40,250 nucleotides of DNA from an uncultured SAR86 cluster bacterium (GCA_902556355.1 CACDVW010000011.1:1-40250); one strand, 5' to 3'; positions 1 to 10,415 are shown, numbered from the stretch's first letter. Notes: a model not told the origin generated them from the sequence alone. Numbers and translations are program-made.

Positions 1-113
1 GGAGGTGGAGTTGTTGGACCACTATCACCACCGTTTCCACCTCCACCGCCACCGCCTCCACAGGAGACAATGAATAAAACACTAAATGTTATGGGTAGTA
101 ATTTTTTAATCAA
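1..113 (-). CDS. N-terminus of a Gly-rich lipoprotein (truncated by window edge)
   Basis: Reverse strand reads (TTG start) LIKKLLPITFSVLFIVSCGGGGGGGGNGGDSGPTTPP..., a lipobox followed by poly-Gly; open to the window edge. Confidence 0.7.
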   Translation of the reverse strand, partial: MIKKLLPITFSVLFIVSCGGGGGGGGNGGDSGPTTPP

Positions 114-122
114 CTTAATTTG

Positions 123-147
123 GTTTAGTTTAGTTTAGTTTAGTTTA
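123..147. repeat. Pentanucleotide tandem repeat (GTTTA)5
   Basis: ggtttagtttagtttagtttagttta read directly, about 10 nt upstream of the minus-strand lipoprotein start. Confidence 0.9.
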
Positions 148-190
148 TGTTCTAAATTAACTCGTATTACAATGAATGTAAATACCAAGA

Positions 191-266
191 TGGTGGAGCT
201 AGTCGGGATCGAACCGACGACCTTCAACGTGCCACGCTGACGCTCTCCCAGCTGAGCTATAGCCCC
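191..266 (-). tRNA. tRNA-Ala (anticodon GGC)
   Basis: Reverse complement GGGGCTATAGCTCAGCTGGGAGAGCGTCAGCGTGGCACGTTGAAGGTCGTCGGTTCGATCCCGACTAGCTCCACCA: full cloverleaf, encoded CCA, loop GTGGCAC. Confidence 0.96.
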
Positions 267-326
267 ACAAAGATGCAAATTTTAAATAATTGATATGGTT
301 TAGACAATAATTAATGAGTTTAAAAT

Positions 327-866
327 TTACAGCTGATTATTTAAAACTTTTTCCACAAATGCCATTCTTTCTTCATTGCTCTTAAATTCTTGATCTAAGA
401 TTAAATTAGCCTCATCTCTGAGTAAAAACTGATTTTTATCTTGTAGCAAACCCTCATAGAATCGATACGTATACCTATGTGTATGCTTCTTGATAATGCA
501 AGCACTATCATTTGAATCTTTAGGTGGTAAAAATTTTAAATATTTAGCTGCATCCACTGAAACTTTTTTAAAAAATGGGCAAGGTTTAAAATTTATTGAA
601 CCATCATCATCTCTAGATACAGCACAGTTTGACTCTGCTACCTTGATATTGCTTACACTTCCATCATTGTTAATAGCGTAACTGACAATCGAATAACCTT
701 GGAAGGTTGTATATGGATATTCAGGTTTCATTATTTGTATTTTTCTAGTAGAACAGTCATCCTCAGTAATTGCAGCAGAAACCGAAGAGCTAATAAAAAC
801 AATACATGTTAACAAACAAGTAATTATGTTTGTTTTTTGAAAATACAGTTTGTTTGTCTTTTTCAT
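327..866 (-). CDS. Secreted protein with TonB C-terminal-like domain
   Basis: Signal peptide; PEYPYTTFQGYSIVSYAINNDGSVSNIKVAESN resembles TonB_C (xPxYPxxAxxxGxVxVxFxVxxDGxVxxxxVxxS). Confidence 0.6.
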   Translation of the reverse strand: MKKTNKLYFQKTNIITCLLTCIVFISSSVSAAITEDDCSTRKIQIMKPEYPYTTFQGYSIVSYAINNDGSVSNIKVAESNCAVSRDDDGSINFKPCPFFKKVSVDAAKYLKFLPPKDSNDSACIIKKHTHRYTYRFYEGLLQDKNQFLLRDEANLILDQEFKSNEERMAFVEKVLNNQL

Positions 867-901
867 ATATTTATCCGATTTGTCGATTGAATTGTTTTGA
901 T

Positions 902-1870
902 TTATTTTAAATATATCACATCCCCGGGTGATACTGATTTAAAGTCTATAGAACCATTTTCATTAACTGCTTTTTTTAATCTCTCTTTTGGTTCAATAGT
1001 ATCTTCATCTGTTAGGGTAAATGTAGCCCAGTGCATTCCAAAAGCTTTTTCAGCCTCCAGATCAAGCATTATTTGCACAGCATCTTCAGGATTAACATGA
1101 CTCTCTGCCATAAACCATTCAGGATCATATGCGCCTATTGGTATAAAGGCATATTTTGGAGCCCCGAGTTTTAATCTGGTATCTATAAAATCTTTAGAGT
1201 AACCAGTATCTCCAGCATGATATATAGAATAGTCTTTATTTTTTATAAACCAACCTCCCCATAAGCTCTTATTTCTATCAAACAAAGATCTTTTAGACCA
1301 ATGTTGAACTGGGGTAAAGGTAAATACAAATTCCATGTGCTCAATTGATTCCCACCAATTAAAATTGTAAACATTTTTAATTCTTTTTCTTTGTAATAAC
1401 TTTTCATCACCTGCTGGAACTAAAAAAATAGCATCTGGATGATTTTTAGAAATTTTTTTTAATGAACGTATATCAAGATGGTCGTAATGATTATGACTTA
1501 CAGTAACAACATCAATTTTAGGAATCTTGTTTAGCGGTATGGCAGGAGGAATCAATCGTCTAGGTCCAATATTTCTAAAAGGTGATGCTCTTTTTGAAAA
1601 AATTGGATCAGTTAAAATTGTCACTCCATTCTTTTTAATTAAAAAAGTTGAGTGGCCTATCCAAACAGCATAATTATCATCTTCTGATAAGTTTATTTCT
1701 TCCCAGTCAGATGATATTTCAATTTTAGTAATCTCAGGTACTACATCTGATCTAATCCACTTCAACATATCCCCAAATGATTTATCTGAAGCAACACCAT
1801 TTGTGTTTTTATATTCAGCAAACAACAAACCTGAAGTAATTAATAGAAATATATATAAAGTTTTGTACAT
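902..1870 (-). CDS. MBL-fold metallohydrolase, UlaG/NAPE-PLD-like
   Basis: WIGHSTFLIKKNGVTILTDPIFSKRASP...TVSHNHYDHLD...YHAGDTGYS. Confidence 0.88.
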   Translation of the reverse strand: MYKTLYIFLLITSGLLFAEYKNTNGVASDKSFGDMLKWIRSDVVPEITKIEISSDWEEINLSEDDNYAVWIGHSTFLIKKNGVTILTDPIFSKRASPFRNIGPRRLIPPAIPLNKIPKIDVVTVSHNHYDHLDIRSLKKISKNHPDAIFLVPAGDEKLLQRKRIKNVYNFNWWESIEHMEFVFTFTPVQHWSKRSLFDRNKSLWGGWFIKNKDYSIYHAGDTGYSKDFIDTRLKLGAPKYAFIPIGAYDPEWFMAESHVNPEDAVQIMLDLEAEKAFGMHWATFTLTDEDTIEPKERLKKAVNENGSIDFKSVSPGDVIYLK

Positions 1871-1874
1871 AAGT

Positions 1875-2681
1875 TTAAATAAATCCTCTAAAACCTTTTT
1901 GAACTCTTAATTTAAAAGCAAAAAAATTATCCTTCCCGGACGCCTTTATCCTTTTTAGTTCAAAAGGTAAATCAAGATCAGCTACTCCTTCATCTGTTGT
2001 AACCGCAGATTCGTAACTGCTGTTTTTTACTATCTCAACATCATCGTCATTATATATTCCAAAAGGATAAGCAAAACTTGAAACTTTGCTATTAAATGTT
2101 GTTTCTAATATATTTTTACATTCAATCATTTCATATTGTTTATCATCGGTTGAGGTATTTGGTAAAAAAGGATGGGTAATGGTGTGGCCACCAAGTTCAA
2201 AAACCCCTGAATCTAACATTTCTTTAATATGATCATCAGATAATTTTTCTTCATTAGCTAAGACACCAGTGTTATGTTTAGGGTTCTTTTTTACAGACCA
2301 ATCATTTTTATGTCTATCAATAACTAAATACAAAGTAGCGCAGGCATTATATTTTTTTAATAAAGGGAATGCATTGGTATAGTTATCTAAATAACCATCA
2401 TCAAATGTTATTGCTACTACTTTATTGTCGTTTTCATAAAGTTGTAATTCAGACATCTTGATAAATTTCCATCCATTATTTTTAAAATACTTTAAGTGCC
2501 TCTCAAACATATCCGGAGAAACCCTTAAACCAGATTTTTTGGTGCTTTCAAGCTGACCTGAAATCATGTGATACATCATAATTCTTGTTTTTTTCATATC
2601 TTTTCTTGGGTACCACCATGCGTATTTCAATGAAAAAAGAATCAATAGTAGGTCAATAAGGATAGCTATGGTTATTGTCAT
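1875..2681 (-). CDS. Polysaccharide deacetylase family protein
   Basis: AITFDDGYLDNYTNAFPLL...GGHTITHPFL...FAYPFG motifs. Confidence 0.9.
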   Translation of the reverse strand: MTITIAILIDLLLILFSLKYAWWYPRKDMKKTRIMMYHMISGQLESTKKSGLRVSPDMFERHLKYFKNNGWKFIKMSELQLYENDNKVVAITFDDGYLDNYTNAFPLLKKYNACATLYLVIDRHKNDWSVKKNPKHNTGVLANEEKLSDDHIKEMLDSGVFELGGHTITHPFLPNTSTDDKQYEMIECKNILETTFNSKVSSFAYPFGIYNDDDVEIVKNSSYESAVTTDEGVADLDLPFELKRIKASGKDNFFAFKLRVQKGFRGFI

Positions 2682-3784
2682 GAGATTATTTCATTATAAA
2701 AATCTATAGTGGATTCACACATATTTGATTTTAAAAATTTTGTATTTTCTTTAATATCTCTATTGTGCCCGTCAAGTATTGAGATTGATTTTTCTAACAA
2801 GGATTTTGAATCATTTGCCTCTATACAACCGTAAGGATAGAGTTCTTCTAAAATCTCTTGTACTCCACCTCTATTATAGCCAATAGATGGAATTCCAATT
2901 GATAGCGGTTCTAAGATACTTCTTCCAAATGACTCAGGCTTGTTGGATGTATTAAAAACAATACTAGAGATTGCATAAATATTCTTAATATCTTTTCTAA
3001 AGTCTAAAAAACAAATATCTGAATCTAAGCTTAAGGATTTTATTAATTCTTTTAGTCGATTAAGATATTTTTGATGCTTATCTTTTGCTTCACCTGCAAT
3101 TAAAACCTTTACCTTATGATTTGAGTTATCCTTAATAGCTTTTGTAAGGTGAATAATTTTTTCAAAATCTTTCAGTGGAGATATTCTTCCGGCAATTGTT
3201 AATAAATTAGTATTCCTTGTCTCAGGATATTGTGAGTACCACTCTTCCAACCAATTATTAGACGGCCTGTAACCAGAAAAAAACTCTGAAGAATCAACAC
3301 CCCTGTATATAAGTTTTATATTTTTAGATTTTGTATTTTTATAATTTTCTAATAAATAGTTTTTTGCTGAATTTGAAACAGTAATAATGTTTTTTGGTTT
3401 TGACATTACAGCACTATAAAAATTTACAGAATATAGACCATGAATTGTTGAAACGAGATGAGGCCTTTTATTTTCTGGTATTTTTTTTAAGGCTTTCCAA
3501 ACTATCCATGCTGGCATTCTAGATCGAACATGCAAAATATCAGCATTCATTTCTTCAATCCATTTTGCCAATGGCTTAATCTGTCTAAATGTAAAAATAT
3601 TTTTTTTATGCAGATTCCAGTCGTGATGACGTGTTCCTTCCTGGATTAATTGATCTACTAGCCGTCCACCAGCAGAAACAACATGAGATTCATGACCGGC
3701 ATCTACTATAGCTTTTGATATTTCTAGGACACCCTGCTCAACACCACCACTTTCAAGAGTTGGAACAAATTGGATAACTTTCAT
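2678..3784 (-). CDS. Glycosyltransferase family 4 protein
   Basis: N-terminal VPTLESGGVEQGVLEISKAI; C-terminal NKPESFGRSILEPLSIGIPSIGYNRGGVQEIL (E-x7-E). Confidence 0.9.
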   Translation of the reverse strand: MKVIQFVPTLESGGVEQGVLEISKAIVDAGHESHVVSAGGRLVDQLIQEGTRHHDWNLHKKNIFTFRQIKPLAKWIEEMNADILHVRSRMPAWIVWKALKKIPENKRPHLVSTIHGLYSVNFYSAVMSKPKNIITVSNSAKNYLLENYKNTKSKNIKLIYRGVDSSEFFSGYRPSNNWLEEWYSQYPETRNTNLLTIAGRISPLKDFEKIIHLTKAIKDNSNHKVKVLIAGEAKDKHQKYLNRLKELIKSLSLDSDICFLDFRKDIKNIYAISSIVFNTSNKPESFGRSILEPLSIGIPSIGYNRGGVQEILEELYPYGCIEANDSKSLLEKSISILDGHNRDIKENTKFLKSNMCESTIDFYNEIIS

Positions 3785-3826
3785 GACAAGATTCTAACAC
3801 TGATGACGAAGGTATCTAAATTTTGT

Positions 3827-4114
3827 TTAGCTTACTCCCTCAACTATAGTTACCAATCTTTTTGCTGAAGCTTTTACATAAACTAGGGCTTCTTGATACT
3901 CATCAGAGTTATAACAAAATAATGCTTCATCAAAGCTATTAAATTCTATTAATACGGTTCTATGGTAACCATCACCCTCGACTTCAACTTGTTTACCACC
4001 TCTTACAAGAAACTTTCCTTTATATTTACTAATAATTGGTCCAGCTAAATCGATATATTTAGCATACTCATCTGGATTGAGTATATTACCTCTTACAACC
4101 CAATAGGCTTTCAT
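3827..4114 (-). CDS. DUF1330 family protein
   Basis: YWVVRGNILNPDEYAKYIDLAGPIISKYKGKFLVRGG...FNSFDEALFCYNSDEYQEA. Confidence 0.85.
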   Translation of the reverse strand: MKAYWVVRGNILNPDEYAKYIDLAGPIISKYKGKFLVRGGKQVEVEGDGYHRTVLIEFNSFDEALFCYNSDEYQEALVYVKASAKRLVTIVEGVS

Positions 4115-4116
4115 GT

Positions 4117-6333
4117 TTAAGACTTAAATTTAAGTCTTGTTTGATGAAGAATTGGCTCTGTATAACCACTGGGCTGGACTCTTCCTTCGATAGCAAGATT
4201 GCACGCAGCCTCAAAAGCTAACCCATCATATGAGGGAGCCATTGATTTATATAGAGGATCAGAATCATTTTGCTTATCTACAACAAGTGCCATTTTTTTC
4301 ATTGCTTCCATAACCTGCTCATGAGAAACCAAACCATGATGAAGCCAATTGGCTATATGTTGACTAGATATTCTACAGGTTGCCCTATCTTCCATAAGCC
4401 CAACATTATTTATATCTGGAACTTTTGAACAACCTACACCTTGATCAACCCATCTAACTACATAACCCAAGATACCCTGACAATTATTTTCGAGTTCTGC
4501 TTGAATATCTTCAGAAGAAATTTCAGCAGGATTTTTATGAACAGGGATATCTAAAATGGCATCTAAACTCGCCTTTTCTCTATTCATTATTAAATCTTGT
4601 TCATCACTTACAAGAATCTGATGGTAGTGAATCGCATGAAGCGTTGCAGCTGTAGGAGAAGGAACCCATGCGCAGTTAGCGCCAGCTTTTGGATGCATAG
4701 TTTTTGTATTATACATTCCAAGCATTTCATCAGGCATTGGCCACATACCTTTACCTATTTGAGCCTTACCTTTAAAACCTGTTTCTAATCCTATATCTAC
4801 ATTCCAATTTTCATATTGCGCTATCCATTGATGTAGTTTCATGTCGGCCTTGGTAATCATTGGGCCTGCTTCCATACTTGTATGAATTTCATCGCCTGTT
4901 CTATCAAGGAAACCAGTATTTATAAAAATAACTCTATCTTTAGCTACTTCTATACATTCTTTTAAATTAACCGTAGTTCTTCTCTCTTCATCCATAATAC
5001 CCACTTTTGCAGTGAGTTGTGGAAGACCAAGAGCATTCTCAACGGCTGAGAATAAATCGCAAGTAAATTGTACCTCTTCAGGGCCATGCATTTTCGGTTT
5101 AACAATATATACACTTCCAGTTTTTGAATTTTGATACAAGCCATTTTTATTAAGATCATGCATGGCGATACAAATTGTGAACATGGCATCAATTATCCCT
5201 TCAGGAACCTCATTTCCTTGAGAATCTAAAACGCCAGGATTAGTCATAAGATGTCCAACATTTCTTACTAACATCAAACTTCTTCCAGGAAGAGTTAAAT
5301 CATTTCCATCTGCAGTTGTATATGATCTATCAGGATTTAATTTTCTTGTTAATAGAGATCCGTTTTTATCAAAAGATTCTTTTAAATCTCCCTTCATCAA
5401 TCCTAACCAATTTCTATATACAGCTGTTTTATCTTCTCCATCAACAGCAGCTACTGAATCCTCACAGTCTTGAATTGTAGTAATTGCAGATTCCATAAGG
5501 ATATCTTTAATACCTGCTTTATCGGTTTGACCAATAGAATGATTTGGATCGATTTGAATTTCAAAATGTAGATTATTATTTTTAAATAAAAGAGAGTAAG
5601 CATTATTTCCATTATCACTATAGCCAATATATTGAGCTGGGTTTTTTAAACCAACCTTGCCGACCTCTGGAAGCAGTACTTGAATTTTTCCTTCAACAAA
5701 TTCAAAACCCAGAACATCTTTAAAACTTCCTTGTTCAAGAGGAATAGCTTCATCTAAAAAATTCTTTGCAAAATCTATAACTCTATCTCCTCTTACTGGA
5801 TTATAGCCTCCTACCTTTTCTGCTCCATTATCTTCACTGATGACATCAGTTCCATACAATGCATCATAAAGACTACCCCATCTAGCATTTGCGGCATTTA
5901 GTGCAAATCTTGCATTCATAACTGGAACAACAAGCTGAGGACCAGCAATTGTTTTAATTTCAGGGTCTACATTATCAGTAGATATTGAAAAATCTTGACT
6001 CCTGGTTGCAATGTATCCAATGTCAGTTAAAAACGTTTTATATTCTTCATAGTCAAAATCCTGACCTTTGCGTTCAAGATGCCATTTATCAATTTGGGTT
6101 TGAATATCTTCTCTTTTTTGCAATAAATCTTTATTCCTTGGAGAAAATTCATTAATAATTTTTTCAAAAGAGGACCAGAAATGCTCTTTAGAGATATCCA
6201 AACCATCAAGGACTTCGTTCTCTAAAAATTCTTGTAAATGTTTTGAAATTATTAATGAGGTAGAATTTTTATTAGGTTTAGATTCTGGTTTTGGAGAATT
6301 AAAAAAAGCGGTTAATTTTGTAAATATATTCAT
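4117..6333 (-). CDS. glcB: Malate synthase G
   Basis: 738 aa; characteristic blocks [74 protein letters not shown]. Confidence 0.97.
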   Translation of the reverse strand: MNIFTKLTAFFNSPKPESKPNKNSTSLIISKHLQEFLENEVLDGLDISKEHFWSSFEKIINEFSPRNKDLLQKREDIQTQIDKWHLERKGQDFDYEEYKTFLTDIGYIATRSQDFSISTDNVDPEIKTIAGPQLVVPVMNARFALNAANARWGSLYDALYGTDVISEDNGAEKVGGYNPVRGDRVIDFAKNFLDEAIPLEQGSFKDVLGFEFVEGKIQVLLPEVGKVGLKNPAQYIGYSDNGNNAYSLLFKNNNLHFEIQIDPNHSIGQTDKAGIKDILMESAITTIQDCEDSVAAVDGEDKTAVYRNWLGLMKGDLKESFDKNGSLLTRKLNPDRSYTTADGNDLTLPGRSLMLVRNVGHLMTNPGVLDSQGNEVPEGIIDAMFTICIAMHDLNKNGLYQNSKTGSVYIVKPKMHGPEEVQFTCDLFSAVENALGLPQLTAKVGIMDEERRTTVNLKECIEVAKDRVIFINTGFLDRTGDEIHTSMEAGPMITKADMKLHQWIAQYENWNVDIGLETGFKGKAQIGKGMWPMPDEMLGMYNTKTMHPKAGANCAWVPSPTAATLHAIHYHQILVSDEQDLIMNREKASLDAILDIPVHKNPAEISSEDIQAELENNCQGILGYVVRWVDQGVGCSKVPDINNVGLMEDRATCRISSQHIANWLHHGLVSHEQVMEAMKKMALVVDKQNDSDPLYKSMAPSYDGLAFEAACNLAIEGRVQPSGYTEPILHQTRLKFKS

Positions 6334-6387
6334 CGAAGAATTATAGCAAGTTAGATAAAATAACCAATACTAAAAAATTAGCACTAA

Positions 6388-7527
6388 TTATTTAAAATTT
6401 CTTACCTCTTCTTCAGGATCATAATTCCAAATCTTTTTTCTTATAGATCTAATTGCCAACGAAGGTAAATGCTTCATGACAAAATTTCTTAAGAAGACTA
6501 TTACTGGATTTGAAATATGATTAAGATGACCCTGCCTTAAAGACATCTTTGTAATAGTTTTTATTCTTTTGATTCTTAAAGCCTCATAAGCATTCTGTGC
6601 TTTATTAATGTCCGAATTGTATTTAATTAAAAAATGTCCAAAAATATAGGCATCCTCAAGTGCAAGGCATCCACCCTGACCAATAAAAGGGACAATTGGA
6701 TGAGCAGCATCTCCTAGTAGAGTAAGGTTTTTATATTTAATATTTTTAATGAGTGGTCTTATATAAACTCCCCATTTAAAAAGAGATGTTTCTTTGTTAA
6801 TAAAAGAATATAAATCTTTATTACTAAAAACTAGATCATTTTTTAATTCTTCGAATGTGCCTGAAGACTTCCATGATTCTTTATATTTTTTTGGTGTCTT
6901 GATAGCAGCAACGAAACTAATTTTTGAATTAGAAATAGGATATGTGACAATGTGATGATTTGGTCCTAAAAAAGTTTGAGTATTTTTTTGTTTTTTTTCT
7001 ACTATTGCTCTCCAAACAGAATAGCCACTATAAGTTGGTTCTTTTTGAAAATCTAATTTTTTTCTACATATAGATTTAATGCCATCACAGGCCACAATAT
7101 GTCTAACTTGATATGTTTTATCACCTGTAAATTTTAGTTCAGATTTATCAAAATCTACATCATATAATTGATGATCAAATAAAATTTGGCCATCTAGAGA
7201 AATGTATTTTTCATAAAGATATTTATATAAAACCTGTCTTGATGTTGTTATTACATCTACATCAAAACTATTTATCTTTTTATTATTCGAAAAAAAATCT
7301 GCTTGTTTTGGATTTGACGAAATAGAGATGATTTCATCGTATAAATTTAAATATTTTAGAATTTTGGCTCCGTTTGGCGAGATGGATATTCCTGCTCCAT
7401 ATTCACTTATATTGGTTGATTTTTCAAAAATAACGACAGGAATATCTGCTTTTTTTAAAATACAGCCCAAAGCTAGTCCTGAGATTCCTGCACCAATAAT
7501 ACCAATATAATTCTCGTAATTTTGCAT
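6388..7527 (-). CDS. FAD-dependent monooxygenase (salicylate/3-hydroxybenzoate hydroxylase-like)
   Basis: GIIGAGISGLALGCILKKADIPVVIFEKS; LLGDAAHPIVPFIGQGGCLALEDA. Start revised from 7563 to the internal Met (MQNYENY) because the track start lies inside a terminator hairpin. Confidence 0.9.
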   Translation of the reverse strand: MQNYENYIGIIGAGISGLALGCILKKADIPVVIFEKSTNISEYGAGISISPNGAKILKYLNLYDEIISISSNPKQADFFSNNKKINSFDVDVITTSRQVLYKYLYEKYISLDGQILFDHQLYDVDFDKSELKFTGDKTYQVRHIVACDGIKSICRKKLDFQKEPTYSGYSVWRAIVEKKQKNTQTFLGPNHHIVTYPISNSKISFVAAIKTPKKYKESWKSSGTFEELKNDLVFSNKDLYSFINKETSLFKWGVYIRPLIKNIKYKNLTLLGDAAHPIVPFIGQGGCLALEDAYIFGHFLIKYNSDINKAQNAYEALRIKRIKTITKMSLRQGHLNHISNPVIVFLRNFVMKHLPSLAIRSIRKKIWNYDPEEEVRNFK

Positions 7528-7550
7528 ATTATAATTATGCACTAATAACA

Positions 7551-7580
7551 AAAAAGGAGGCATATAGCCTCCTTAAAAAA
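7551..7580 (-). terminator. Rho-independent terminator
   Basis: AAGGAGGC-ATATA-GCCTCCTT followed on the minus strand by a T-rich run. Confidence 0.88.
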
Positions 7581-7594
7581 ATTAATATCTTCGG

Positions 7595-8347
7595 TTAGTT
7601 TTTTATTGGGACAATCGTAAAAGATCTTTGATTTTCGCAAACTCCACCCAATGCTTCCAAGGCTTCATATTCAGGCATTTCTTCTGCAGAACCCCAAAAG
7701 TTAGTCCAATTTTTTCCATAATCAGAAATTGTAGAAGTATAGACAGCTTGTACATAATCATAATCCCAACCAGGTGTTACCCCCATTGTTGGCCATATCA
7801 TTTTTCTACCTGCAACATCACCTAATTTTTTAGCAGCCTGAGCATATGCATAATAAGCATCATATTGTTGTTCTCCAGTTACACCTTCGCCATATTTGCA
7901 ATCTGAATAAACAACATAACCAGCTCCTCCATCAGGCGTTTCTGAAACTGTTCTTTGCCATGTATTAATTACTTGAGGGTTATTTACAGGAAGTTCGCCT
8001 AATAACTTACCTCCATTTTGAACCCAATAATCATTACCTTCGGCTTGCTTTTCTGGATTTGAATTGATTCCAAGCCAAATAAAATCAAATGTATCTAGGT
8101 TTACACCATAGTAAGGTATTAGCATTGATGCTCTATAGTCCTCATTTGGACCGGCAGCATCTCCAGTTGTTGCCCATTTTTTCCACTTTTCAGCCCATTT
8201 CATCATGTCATCCATGTCCTTTCCATCATTAAATGAACTGACATAATATTCAGCAACATTTGGTTCATAGGTAGGACCTTCTTCTGCATAAAGGTCTGAA
8301 GTTATAGTCATAGATAAAACTAAAACCATTGATAATAAGAATTTCAT
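7595..8347 (-). CDS. Secreted protein of unknown function, possibly tandem ferredoxin-like/ABM-type fold
   Basis: Signal peptide MKFLLSMVLVLSMTITSDLYAEE; 250 aa; two similar halves by eye. Confidence 0.6.
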   Translation of the reverse strand: MKFLLSMVLVLSMTITSDLYAEEGPTYEPNVAEYYVSSFNDGKDMDDMMKWAEKWKKWATTGDAAGPNEDYRASMLIPYYGVNLDTFDFIWLGINSNPEKQAEGNDYWVQNGGKLLGELPVNNPQVINTWQRTVSETPDGGAGYVVYSDCKYGEGVTGEQQYDAYYAYAQAAKKLGDVAGRKMIWPTMGVTPGWDYDYVQAVYTSTISDYGKNWTNFWGSAEEMPEYEALEALGGVCENQRSFTIVPIKN

Positions 8348-8430
8348 CTTCCCCTCCTTTTTTTTAAATCATCATTAATACTACATTAAAGAATACGAAA
8401 ATGAAGTAAATATATGTATAAATCTTATAC

Positions 8431-9402
8431 TTAATTTATTCTTCCATTGATATCATAAGTGTTAAAAAAGTCCCATATTAATATCGATGCGCTGATACCA
8501 AAATTATCTTCTCTAGGCCATGTATGCCACATTCCATTAATTTTTTGTAACTCAACTTGAATATCATTTAAACAATTTTTATAAACTAGGTGCTCAACTG
8601 AATAACCATTTTCAAAAAAATCTTCTATCTTGATTGGCTCTGATGAACATGAATTATAAGACTTCCAGTATTCCATAACATCAGGAATACTCTCCATGCC
8701 TATAGCAGAATTACCATCAAATGGAACAATTCCATCAATGCTTCCATGTATTTGCAATATCGGAGTAGCGTGGGAAGGATCGCAACTACCCAATGTTTCT
8801 CTGCTCATTGAACCTGTAACAGATGCAATTGCTGCTATTTTAAAGCTTAAATTACATGCCAAATGATAACTCATAAAACCACCATTTGACATTCCAGTAG
8901 AGTAAATTCTATTCATATTAATGTCATATTTTTGTGAAATTAATTTGATGATAGTATCTATAAAATCTACATCATCTACATTGCTTCCAATTGTCCAAGC
9001 TCCAGAGTTCCAATGAGAGGCACTTGATGTAAGAGGAGTGTTAAGTGGTGCACCTTGAGGATGAATTAATATAAAATTATTTTCCTTTGTGTTTGTATAA
9101 TTATTTAAACCAGTGTATTCCATTTGAGCCAATGCATTACTACCGTAGCCATGCAAATTAAATATTACTGAGCTTGGTCCTGTTGCTTCTGGGTGCGGAG
9201 ATTGAATCAAGTAATATCTATCAAGCCCCTTGTGTTTAAAATCACATCTTTTGAAATTTATTTGTTGTTGCTGGCAAGTCTCAGATAAAGAGTTTGAGTT
9301 ATTGTTTGAATTATTGTTTGGCGGAGTTTCAACCGATGAGCTAGAGCCACCTCCTCCGCATGAAACAACTAAAAAAATAGAGAGTAAATATAATTTATGC
9401 AT
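8431..9402 (-). CDS. Lipoprotein esterase, PHB-depolymerase/LpqC-like
   Basis: VSCGGGGSSSS lipobox; VIFNLHGYGSNA, IYSTGMSNGGFMSYHLACN (GxSxGG), PILQIHGSIDGIVPF, GMWHTWP. Confidence 0.9.
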   Translation of the reverse strand: MHKLYLLSIFLVVSCGGGGSSSSVETPPNNNSNNNSNSLSETCQQQQINFKRCDFKHKGLDRYYLIQSPHPEATGPSSVIFNLHGYGSNALAQMEYTGLNNYTNTKENNFILIHPQGAPLNTPLTSSASHWNSGAWTIGSNVDDVDFIDTIIKLISQKYDINMNRIYSTGMSNGGFMSYHLACNLSFKIAAIASVTGSMSRETLGSCDPSHATPILQIHGSIDGIVPFDGNSAIGMESIPDVMEYWKSYNSCSSEPIKIEDFFENGYSVEHLVYKNCLNDIQVELQKINGMWHTWPREDNFGISASILIWDFFNTYDINGRIN

Positions 9403-9433
9403 TTAGTATGAATAATAAATGATGCTTATAAAA

Positions 9434-9462
9434 TAAAAAAGGAGCCATAGGCTCCTTTTTAA
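9434..9462 (-). terminator. Rho-independent terminator
   Basis: AAAAAGGAGCC-ATA-GGCTCCTTTTT. Confidence 0.92.
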
Positions 9463-9475
9463 AGCTAAATACAAA

Positions 9476-10177
9476 TTATTCGTATGCGGCTAAAACCACT
9501 ACAGTAGAAGTTTGAATTAGCTTTCTATTACCTGAAACAGCTTTAGAAAACTCTGCAAACTCATCACTTGAATATAATTGTTGTTGACCTTCCATAGCCG
9601 ACTTAATACTGCTGGCTCCAACAAAAGCATAGTGTGAATAGTATGAATTATTTCCAGCCACTTGAGCTCTTAATCCGTATCCACCATCCATATTTCCAGA
9701 ATCTTCTTGAGCCTTAACAATTTTAGAATAAGCTTTTGCATATGAGGCTGGATCTTTGACATCCATCCTATAGACTGTATAGACTTTGTTTTTTTCAGGA
9801 TCAGAGTCACCGCCGCTTATAAGTTTCATATGTAGAGATTGCTCAACAGCCTCAACATAAGACGAAGTTTTAGCTAGAAATGCTCCAAATGCTGGTTGAT
9901 AAAACATTTCTGTTCCAGATGCCATTTGATCAGTATCTTCATAACTAATGATTACTGCATGTGTAGCATCATCATATCCATTAAAAGCATAATGAGTTAA
10001 TGATACATAACCTGGAAATGCTTGACCCCAATCAGAAGCCATTAAGGTATCCATTTCTTTTGCAAACTGAGGTACATCAGATACCTTCATTGTATATGTT
10101 GCTATATATCCTTGAGCAATAATTAGTTGCGGTAATGTTATAAGCAAAGCAAATGCTGTAATTAAATATTTTTTCAT
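9476..10177 (-). CDS. Secreted protein, internally duplicated ABM/ferredoxin-like fold, unknown function
   Basis: Signal peptide; two halves each with a 'Y..Y.M.V.D...(F/Y)AK' strand-helix and 'HYAF' block. Confidence 0.65.
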   Translation of the reverse strand: MKKYLITAFALLITLPQLIIAQGYIATYTMKVSDVPQFAKEMDTLMASDWGQAFPGYVSLTHYAFNGYDDATHAVIISYEDTDQMASGTEMFYQPAFGAFLAKTSSYVEAVEQSLHMKLISGGDSDPEKNKVYTVYRMDVKDPASYAKAYSKIVKAQEDSGNMDGGYGLRAQVAGNNSYYSHYAFVGASSIKSAMEGQQQLYSSDEFAEFSKAVSGNRKLIQTSTVVVLAAYE

Positions 10178-10262
10178 AAAGTTCTCCTATTAGAATTCTT
10201 TTAAAGATAACACCAGAGTAAAAAGGAGAGAAAAATAATAATGTATAGAATCTATACATAAA

Positions 10263-10339
10263 TGGTGCGGTACGCCGGTCTCGAACCGGCGGCCTTCTGC
10301 TTGGCAAGCAGACGCTCTACCAACTGAGCTAGTACCGCA
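10263..10339 (-). tRNA. tRNA-Gly (anticodon GCC)
   Basis: Reverse complement TGCGGTACTAGCTCAGTTGGTAGAGCGTCTGCTTGCCAAGCAGAAGGCCGCCGGTTCGAGACCGGCGTACCGCACCA. Confidence 0.96.
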
Positions 10340-10415
10340 TTGGGTGTGTAATATAACCTTTAAGCATGATGCTTTCAAGCGTTCAAATTACAAAAAAGGT
10401 AATCGAAAAAAATTA

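Noticed and set aside
490-681. Antisense ORFs in the track (e.g. 490-681, 897-1100, 4597-4788, 11844-12065, 14913-15110, 15144-15353, 15783-16286, 28648-29454, 35549-35920)
   Set aside because: Lie opposite well-supported genes, no family motifs or RBS; a by-product of codon bias
10077-10378. Track ORFs 10077-10307 and 10190-10378
   Set aside because: They run through the tRNA-Gly gene and overlap the secreted-protein start; not coding
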